DNA of 6,809 nt from Acidobacteriota bacterium (GTDB lineage Bacteria; Acidobacteriota; Thermoanaerobaculia; Gp7-AA8): positions 1 through 6,809 of the forward strand of contig QHVX01000093.1 in the NCBI GenBank assembly GCA_003222375.1, read 5' to 3'. Below are positions 1 to 4,601 of this stretch, piece by piece. Positions within the stretch are counted from its first letter, which is position 1. Every line of letters begins with the position of its first letter. The position numbers were made by a program, and so were the translations under genes. The notes under the pieces are model-generated. The model saw nothing but the letters and a program-made list of their open reading frames with translations, was not told the origin of the DNA and ran no database searches.

Positions 1-339
1 ACCGGAAGCGACCACATCGAAGTCTTCCGGCAGCGACTGCGTCGTTTCGTATTCGAATTCCGTCAAGCCCGCCCGCAGCACGCGCGCCAGATGGCTATGC
101 CGGTAATTCTTATCGCCGGTGAGCGCGATGGCCTCGCGCAGCTTATGTTGCGCGAGCAGTGGCGTGACTAGCCTGGCGATGGTGAGCGATTCCCGTTTTG
201 CGCGCTGGAATCGCCAGATGCGCTCAATGGCGATGGTCAGCGACCAGACTGACATCAGCGCCAGCACGACGACTACCCCTTTCGCCACCCAGTTCATCGA
301 CGACAACATCCCCAGGAGACTGAAACTGGTTGGTTCCAT
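1..339 (-). CDS. exbB: ExbB/TolQ/MotA-family proton channel subunit, N-terminal part (runs off left edge)
   Basis: This is the first 113 codons of an open frame that starts with ATG at 339 and is still open at position 1. The peptide has a short polar start, a hydrophobic helix at about residues 17-37 (GVVVVLALMSVWSLTIAIER), then a charged stretch rich in Arg and Lys (WRFQRAKRES). A cytoplasmic helical part follows, with LARVLRAGL near residues 84-92. This matches the N-terminus of ExbB/TolQ proteins, the inner-membrane proton channel that powers TonB. The gene follows tonB by 15 bases, and a strong Shine-Dalgarno (GGGAGGAG, 347-354) sits 7 bases before the ATG, which fixes the start. The conserved second and third membrane helices lie outside the window. 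An exbD gene is expected further left but cannot be seen. TolQ and ExbB cannot be told apart from this fragment; the TonB neighbour favours ExbB. Confidence 0.85.
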   Translation of the reverse strand, partial: MEPTSFSLLGMLSSMNWVAKGVVVVLALMSVWSLTIAIERIWRFQRAKRESLTIARLVTPLLAQHKLREAIALTGDKNYRHSHLARVLRAGLTEFEYETTQSLPEDFDVVASG

Positions 340-346
340 GCGACTT

Positions 347-354
347 CTCCTCCC
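347..354 (-). promoter_or_regulatory. Strong ribosome binding site of exbB
   Basis: Read on the minus strand, GGGAGGAG lies between the TAA stop of tonB (355-357) and the exbB ATG (337-339), with a 7-base spacer. It is the best Shine-Dalgarno sequence in the window. Its position directly after the tonB stop implies co-transcription and efficient re-initiation. Confidence 0.75.
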
Positions 355-1116
355 TTACTGCAATCGGAAAATCACGGTGAGGTTGTAGATGACCGGCACC
401 GGTTGTCCGTTGAGCGTTCCAGGTCTGAACTTCCACTTCCTTACGGCATCGAGGGCTGACTGATCCAGGCCGAGGGGCAGGGGCTTGAGGGTACGCGCAT
501 CGGTGACGTATCCGTTGCGGTCGATGATCGCTTCGATGATGACAACACCCTCAATCCGAGCCTTCCTTGCAAGTTCCGTGTACTGCGGCTCGGCGCGCGG
601 CATGATCACGGTCGGCGCGGTGACGTCGCCGCCCACGCGCACCGGCTTGTCGCCGGTCCCTCCGAGCACTCCACCGAGTTGACCGCCAACGACGCCGCCG
701 ACGACGCCGCCGACGACGCCGCCAACGACGCCGCCCTCCACGCCGCCCGGCTGTCCGCCGACGACGCCTGTGTTCGTCGCGGCGGTCTCAGTGTTTGCGG
801 TCTGTGGCACTTCTTTCGGAGTCTCGGTCGGCTGATGGAAAGGCTGCGGCTCGACCTTCGGAGTTTGGACTTTCGGTTGCGGGGTCGACACGCTCGCGCC
901 CGCCGGCGGCGGGGGCGGTGGCGGAGGGGGAGGCGCGGAAACCATGAACGCGCGAATCGGCTTGGTGATCTCCTCCGGATGTTCCTTGATGTGCTTCGCG
1001 GCGAGAATGAGCAGTCCGATGATGAGGACGTGGACTAAGAAGGAAATCGCCGAAGTGAGACCACGGCCTTTGGTCTTGTCTTTGCCGGCCGATTCGATGA
1101 GGACGTCATCAAACAT
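355..1116 (-). CDS. tonB: TonB-like energy transducer
   Basis: This 253-residue protein couples the inner-membrane proton gradient to outer-membrane TonB-dependent receptors. It has a cytoplasmic leader (1-20, beginning MFDDVLIES), one membrane helix (about 21-40) and a run of ten prolines (62-71). A Pro/Gln/Thr/Lys linker (about 75-115) follows, then a Gly/Val-rich linker (117-153) made of GVVG repeats. The C-terminal TonB domain spans about 175-253, with PQYTELARKARIEGVV, a DRNGYVTDA turn, LDQSALDAVRKWKFRP and a final hydrophobic strand (VIYNLTVIF). The usual TonB Tyr-Pro near the domain start reads PQYTELAR here. The ATG at 1116 has a Shine-Dalgarno (AGAGGT, complement of 1126-1131) 9 bases upstream. 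It is the first gene of an operon with exbB. The long leader before the membrane helix and the tonB-exbB order resemble acidobacterial transducers. Its receptor partners are not in the window. Confidence 0.93.
   Translation of the reverse strand: MFDDVLIESAGKDKTKGRGLTSAISFLVHVLIIGLLILAAKHIKEHPEEITKPIRAFMVSAPPPPPPPPPPAGASVSTPQPKVQTPKVEPQPFHQPTETPKEVPQTANTETAATNTGVVGGQPGGVEGGVVGGVVGGVVGGVVGGQLGGVLGGTGDKPVRVGGDVTAPTVIMPRAEPQYTELARKARIEGVVIIEAIIDRNGYVTDARTLKPLPLGLDQSALDAVRKWKFRPGTLNGQPVPVIYNLTVIFRLQ
682..741 (-). repeat. 12-bp tandem repeat inside tonB (Gly-Val linker)
   Basis: Five 12-base units, GCCGCCGACGAC on the plus strand and variants, run head to tail at 682-693, 694-705, 706-717, 718-729 and 730-741. 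The two central units are identical and the others differ at one to four positions. On the coding strand they encode GVVG repeats of the periplasmic linker, and diverged copies continue on either side. The unit keeps the reading frame, so gain or loss of copies would change linker length without breaking the gene. Confidence 0.8.
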
Positions 1117-1273
1117 TAGCGGCTTACCTCTTTTCCCGACCCGATCCGCGAAGCTTCAGACTCGGTGCCAACCGGACTTGATGTGCCGCGCGGCGCGTCG
1201 CTAATGGTTAGACACAGCCGGCTCGCCGCAATGAACCGTCCCCATCAGGAAGGGCGGACGTTATCATTCGCAC
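1117..1273. promoter_or_regulatory. Divergent intergenic region between tonB and the DUF1259 gene
   Basis: This 157-base stretch must carry the promoters for the leftward tonB-exbB operon and the rightward DUF1259 gene. Visible signals are the tonB Shine-Dalgarno near its left end (1126-1131) and a TATCAT hexamer (1262-1267) that ends 6 bases before the ATG at 1274. A short palindrome GCCGCGCGGC lies at 1185-1194. I see no convincing -35 box for either direction and no clear Fur-box-like AT-rich site, so the exact promoters are unresolved. Confidence 0.4.
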
Positions 1274-2131
1274 ATGTCGAAGGCAAACCTCGCAATTGTC
1301 TTTTTGCTGGCTGTTTCCGCATCCGCCGCCGATCCGTGGCAGACCGTTGACGAAATCCTAAAGCAACAGGGAAAAGCGGTCGCGGGAAATGTGCATCGCT
1401 ACGGCTTTCCGCGGCGCGATCTGAAAGTGACGATCGGCCATGTCCGCATCGAGCCCGCGCTGGCCCTCGGATCGTGGGCAGCATTTTCGTCCGACATGGT
1501 GATGGGCGATCTCGCGCTTCTGCCGAAAGAGGTCGAACCTGTTGTGCGGACTTTGCAGTACGGCGGCATCGACATCGCCGCCATCCACAATCATCTTCTC
1601 GATGAATCGCCGCCGATCGCATACGTGCACTACTCCGGGCATGGCGATCCGACCGCGCTCGCTCAAACGCTTGCCAAGGCGCTTGCGACAACTCGGACGC
1701 CGATGACACCGCCGGCTGCCCCGAGCAATCCCGACAAAGGTGATGAAGCTGCCTTCGCTGCGATCTCGACTGCGTTGCAGCGGCAGGGAACAGTCAACGG
1801 GCGCGTGCTGCAGTTTTCGATTCCGCGCGCCGAAACGATCACGGAAGATGCCGTGGCCATTCCGCCAACGATGGGCGTAGCGACGGCGGTCAACTTTCAG
1901 CGTGACGGCGACAGAGTCGCGACGAGCGGCGATTTCGTCCTGATCGCGAGCGAAGTGAACTCCGTCATCCACGATCTCGAGGCGCACGGCATTCGCGTCA
2001 CGGCCGTGCATTCACACATGCTGCGTGAGTCGCCGCGGCTCTTTTTTCTCCACTTCTGGGGAACGGGAGTGCCGAAGGAGATCGCCGACGCCATTCGTTT
2101 GTCGCTCGCAAAGACTAATGTCGCGAGGTGA
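1274..2131 (+). CDS. Secreted protein with two tandem DUF1259 (LppY/LpqO-type) domains
   Basis: This 285-residue protein has a signal peptide (about 1-18, hydrophobic LAIVFLLAVSASAA), so it is probably exported. Two related domains follow: about 22-138 and 157-281, joined by a Pro/Thr/Asp linker (about 140-156). Each half begins with a helix containing LxxQG, passes through G-x-V..R-x-x-x-P and a region ending IDIAAIHNH (first) or IRVTAVHSH (second). Each then has an ESP-x(6)-H element. The repeated pattern is H-x-H-x(3)-E-S-P with a further His 12 residues after the second His: His105, His107, Glu111, His119 and His246, His248, Glu252, His260. This fits DUF1259, known from mycobacterial lipoproteins LppY and LpqO, whose biochemical role I do not know. 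The conserved His/Glu set suggests a metal site, which is inference. No lipobox Cys is seen here. No good Shine-Dalgarno precedes the ATG; a TATCAT 6 bases upstream allows a leaderless transcript. The next gene overlaps or abuts its stop. Confidence 0.85.
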   Translation: MSKANLAIVFLLAVSASAADPWQTVDEILKQQGKAVAGNVHRYGFPRRDLKVTIGHVRIEPALALGSWAAFSSDMVMGDLALLPKEVEPVVRTLQYGGIDIAAIHNHLLDESPPIAYVHYSGHGDPTALAQTLAKALATTRTPMTPPAAPSNPDKGDEAAFAAISTALQRQGTVNGRVLQFSIPRAETITEDAVAIPPTMGVATAVNFQRDGDRVATSGDFVLIASEVNSVIHDLEAHGIRVTAVHSHMLRESPRLFFLHFWGTGVPKEIADAIRLSLAKTNVAR

Positions 2132-2133
2132 TC

Positions 2134-2439
2134 ATGGAAGATTACGAAAAGACGATCGCGCAGATCGAGGCGACCATTGCATCCTCGGGCGAGCGTATCA
2201 ACGGATTGACGAACAACGTGAATCGCGCCATCAGCATGCTCACGAATGCGCGGCCGAAGGGCCTGAACGCCATCGAACGCGACGTGCTCCTGTCGTTCGA
2301 GGCCCTCTGCGTCGAGTCGCTGTGGAGAACAGCGTGGCTGTTTCACGAGCGCCATGAGCACGCCGCTGCCCGGCATTGCCTGGAAGTCGGGCGTCTGTTA
2401 CAGAAGACTGTCGAGGGCGCGACGCACGGCGCCGATTAA
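2134..2439 (+). CDS. Small helical protein of unknown function, coupled to the DUF1259 gene
   Basis: I do not recognise this protein of 101 residues. It begins MEDYEKTIAQIEATI and looks almost entirely alpha-helical. An N-terminal heptad-like stretch is followed by a conserved-looking core (LNAIERDVLLSFEALCVES) and a His-rich turn (FHERHEHAAARHCLE). There is no signal peptide or membrane segment, so it should be cytoplasmic, unlike the secreted protein encoded just upstream. The ATG at 2134 lies 2 bases after the TGA of the DUF1259 gene (2129-2131). GAGG at 2125-2128 sits 5 bases before it, within the upstream coding sequence. A GTG at 2128 in the same frame, overlapping the stop by two bases, is an alternative start adding two residues. 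The tight spacing implies translational coupling and supports a real gene. The function cannot be assigned. Confidence 0.6.
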   Translation: MEDYEKTIAQIEATIASSGERINGLTNNVNRAISMLTNARPKGLNAIERDVLLSFEALCVESLWRTAWLFHERHEHAAARHCLEVGRLLQKTVEGATHGAD

Positions 2440-2442
2440 GTC

Positions 2443-2700
2443 CTACCTCGTGTGGGTGATGTGGCCATGGACGGCTGCCAGCTCCGCGATCGCCGTCGTC
2501 AGGCAGATGAGCAGAATCTGCGTCGGCGTCTCCGGGAGATGAAAGAAGAAGAGAAACGCAGTCACGCCGGCGGCGGTGGTGAAGAAGAACGCAGATCTTT
2601 GATGCGCGATGTAGCCGACAAGCGCCGCCCCCGTGAAGGCGACGCTCGCTGAGCCTACCAAAAAATGAAAGAGAGGCTCGAAAACCATCGCGGTTGCCAT
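2443..2700 (-). CDS. Small three-helix membrane protein of unknown function
   Basis: The protein has 85 residues if it starts at the ATG at 2700. Three hydrophobic segments (about residues 8-32, 37-54 and 60-79) are separated by short polar turns (HQRS, HLPETP), and the C-terminus is short and His-rich (VHGHITHTR). It therefore looks like an inner-membrane protein with three helices. I recognise no family. Third codon positions are GC-rich, like neighbouring genes, and the hydrophobic pattern is regular, which argues against a chance frame. The start is uncertain: GTG at 2718 would add MLLLGR, while ATG at 2688 has AGGATGG about 8 bases upstream and is also plausible. Its stop lies three bases from the stop of the convergent small gene, so the two transcripts probably overlap at their 3' ends. 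Confidence 0.6.
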   Translation of the reverse strand: MATAMVFEPLFHFLVGSASVAFTGAALVGYIAHQRSAFFFTTAAGVTAFLFFFHLPETPTQILLICLTTAIAELAAVHGHITHTR

Positions 2701-2750
2701 CCTACCCAGCAACAGCACAAGTCGCTGTGCTATGGATCACAACCGTGCCT

Positions 2751-2819
2751 CGTCATCCTGAGGCGCGCAGACGCCGAAGGATCTCGTCGACGAGATCCTT
2801 CGCTTCGCTCAGGATGACG
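2751..2819. repeat. Imperfect palindromic repeat (REP-like, GTCATCCTGAG type)
   Basis: A perfect 28-base core palindrome (CGAAGGATCTCGTC at 2775-2788, its complement at 2789-2802) is flanked by perfect 12-base outer arms (CGTCATCCTGAG at 2751-2762, CTCAGGATGACG at 2808-2819). The arms are separated by unequal internal loops of 12 and 5 bases. The whole can fold into one long hairpin. Translated, this type of element yields the spurious peptides SEAKDL and SFASLRMT, seen in many predicted small proteins of acidobacteria and other soil bacteria (recall, not searched). It ends one base before the stop codon of the REC-GGDEF-EAL gene. There is no T-run after either arm, so it is not a standard intrinsic terminator, but it may protect or end the 3' side of that transcript. 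Confidence 0.85.
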
Positions 2820-2820
2820 A

Positions 2821-4521
2821 TCACGCCGGTCTTCCCCACAGAAAACCCTGGGCATACTCGACTTCCAGATCGCGCAGGACAGACAGCTCCCGCTGCGTCT
2901 CGACGCCCTCGGCGACGAGCTGGGATTTCAGAGTCTGCGCGAGATTCACGTAACGCCGCAGCGAATCGATCCGCATCCGATCGCCGCTGAGGCCGATGAT
3001 GCAACGTTTCTCGATCTTGATGATGTCGGGCTCGAGCAGGATCAGGCTCTCGAGACAACTGTTGCCGAAGCCGACGTCGTCGATGGCAATCAGCAGTCCG
3101 GCCTCGCGCAGCACCTGCACTGGCTCTCGCAAATAGGACGGATCGCCGATGATCTGCTGCTCGCTGATCTCGACGCAGTACGTCTTGGGCGGAATCGGCT
3201 GCGGAAAGGCCGAGAGAAGGTGTTCGGTCGGAATCGCGATCAGCGTCGACGGAAATAGATTGACGTGAAATCGCGCACGCTCGTGGATCGAGGTCGAGGT
3301 GCGAACAGCCGCCCGAAGACAGTGATGATCGACAAGGGTCAGGACATTTTTCTCGGCGCAGACGCGGAAGAAATTGTCGGGCATCTCGAAGACGCCATCA
3401 GAATAGCGGCTCAGGAATTCGTAAGCCACCGGCACCTCGTCGGCAATCCGCAGGATCGGTTGCTTGACGGTGCGGAGAAACTTGCCTTGCGCGAGGTTGG
3501 TGCACAGATCCGCCTGGGCATTGTTGCGCCGTTCGGTGTCCTCGAATTCCTCGTCTTCGTAGACGACGCGATTCTTTCCCGTGCGCTTGCTTCGTTGTAA
3601 CAACTGGTGCGCGCGTGTCAGAAGCTCATCGATCGACGGTGTGTCACGCCGGAGCAGCATCGCTGCGACGCTGGCGGTCATACGCAGCGTTCCGGTGCTG
3701 TGCTGAATGATGGTCGTGGCGATCGATACGCGTGCGCGTTCGGCGATGCGCGATGCCTCGTCGCGATCGGCATTCGGCAGGAGCAGCAGGAACTCATCGC
3801 CGCCGATGCGGCAGGCATAGTCGACCGCCCGGACGCAATTTTGCAGCCGGTGAGCGATCTCCTGCAGCGCGATGTCGCCGACAGCGTGGCCGAACGAGTC
3901 GTTGACGCGCTTGAAATCATCGATGTCGACCAGAAGCACGAGCACGTCGATGTTCTCGCGATCGATGCGCTTGATCTCGCGCGACAGCGCCTGCTGCAGT
4001 CCGCGCCGATTGAGCAATTCGGTGAGCGGATCGAGCAGCGTCAGCCTCTCCAGATTGGAATTCGCGATCTGTAACTCTTTGGTTACGCGTCCCAGGTCGC
4101 GGATCACGCGGTGACGCTCGAGCGCGTATCGCAGCGAACGCGTGAGCATGCCGTGGTTCACGGCATCCTTCACCAGATAATCCTCGGCACCGTGCTGCAG
4201 CGCCGCCAGCGCCAGAGCTTCGTCGGAGCGCGCAGTCAGAACGATGATGGGAATTTCGGTGATGCAGTCGTGCATCCGCTCGAGCGCTTCCAGTCCGTCG
4301 GCGTCGGGAAGGCCGAGGTCCAGGATGACCACGTCGACTTGAGCGGTGTCAACGCGGCGGCACGCTTCGTCGATCGTGGTGACGAGCGTGATGTGCAGAT
4401 CCGAAAAACTCTCGGTGAGCAGCTCGCGCAATGCCCGGGCGTAACGTTCGTCATCATCGACGATGAGAAGGCGCGTCGCCGGCGAGGAGAGAACCCGCGC
4501 GACCTCGGACATCAGAGTCAT
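2821..4521 (-). CDS. Response regulator with GGDEF and EAL domains (cyclic-di-GMP turnover)
   Basis: This 566-residue cytoplasmic protein has three domains. The receiver domain (about 16-135) has an acidic pocket at Asp22-24, a phospho-acceptor Asp68 (VVILDLGLPDADG), Thr96 and Lys118. After a helical linker, the diguanylate cyclase domain (about 160-322) has DPLTELLNRR, VDIDDFKRVND and an intact GGDEF at 240-244. An RxxD inhibitory site (Arg231, Asp234) sits five residues before it. The phosphodiesterase domain (about 340-566) reads EFL in place of EAL (368-370). It keeps the other catalytic positions: Asn421, Glu451, Asp481-Asp482, Lys502, Glu538 (AEGVE) and Gln558 (QGF). Both making and breaking c-di-GMP therefore look possible, switched by phosphorylation. 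No partner histidine kinase is in the window. The start at ATG 4521 lacks a clear Shine-Dalgarno; ATG at 4512 is an alternative. The gene is divergent from the PQQ dehydrogenase gene. Confidence 0.93.
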   Translation of the reverse strand: MTLMSEVARVLSSPATRLLIVDDDERYARALRELLTESFSDLHITLVTTIDEACRRVDTAQVDVVILDLGLPDADGLEALERMHDCITEIPIIVLTARSDEALALAALQHGAEDYLVKDAVNHGMLTRSLRYALERHRVIRDLGRVTKELQIANSNLERLTLLDPLTELLNRRGLQQALSREIKRIDRENIDVLVLLVDIDDFKRVNDSFGHAVGDIALQEIAHRLQNCVRAVDYACRIGGDEFLLLLPNADRDEASRIAERARVSIATTIIQHSTGTLRMTASVAAMLLRRDTPSIDELLTRAHQLLQRSKRTGKNRVVYEDEEFEDTERRNNAQADLCTNLAQGKFLRTVKQPILRIADEVPVAYEFLSRYSDGVFEMPDNFFRVCAEKNVLTLVDHHCLRAAVRTSTSIHERARFHVNLFPSTLIAIPTEHLLSAFPQPIPPKTYCVEISEQQIIGDPSYLREPVQVLREAGLLIAIDDVGFGNSCLESLILLEPDIIKIEKRCIIGLSGDRMRIDSLRRYVNLAQTLKSQLVAEGVETQRELSVLRDLEVEYAQGFLWGRPA

Positions 4522-4601
4522 TCATAGACCGGACACAAGGGCGATTTCGTGACGGAAATCACGATTTCGGAAATATAAGACGCAGCGTATGCTCGCCGCC
4601 C
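4522..4601. promoter_or_regulatory. Divergent promoter region with alternating GATTTC/GAAATC half-sites
   Basis: The 80 bases between two divergent start codons hold GATTTC (4543-4548), GAAATC (4555-4560), GATTTC (4563-4568) and GGAAAT (4569-4574). These form nested inverted repeats: one with a 6-base spacer, one with a 2-base spacer, and the odd-centred perfect palindrome ATTTCGGAAAT (4564-4574). To their right, TATAAG (4574-4579) and TATGCT (4588-4593) are candidate -10 boxes for the rightward gene; TATGCT ends 8 bases before the ATG at 4602. A bound regulator at the half-sites would cover the -35 position. The operator role is inferred from symmetry and position. Confidence 0.45.

Noticed and set aside
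679..1038. Plus-strand frame with NDAADDAADDAA repeats opposite tonB
   Set aside because: It is the complement of the Gly-Val repeat of tonB; the tonB frame has a membrane helix and a full TonB C-terminal domain.
1185..1194. GCCGCGCGGC palindrome as an operator
   Set aside because: A 10-base GC-only palindrome is expected by chance in DNA of this composition and no second copy is seen nearby.
1358..2011. Minus-strand 217-codon frame opposite the DUF1259 gene
   Set aside because: Arg-rich shadow with no recognisable pattern; the plus-strand frame has a signal peptide and two matching domains.
2751..2819. Intrinsic terminator
   Set aside because: The hairpin is long and stable but no T-run follows on either strand, so a Rho-independent terminator is not supported; it is listed as a repeat.
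2751..2819. CRISPR repeat or attachment site
   Set aside because: Only one copy of the palindrome is present in the window, with no spacers, no flanking direct repeat and no integrase or cas gene.
2694..3058. Frames giving SFASLRMT (plus) and SEAKDL (minus) peptides
   Set aside because: These peptides come from translating the palindromic repeat at 2751-2819 and are a known type of spurious prediction, not genes.
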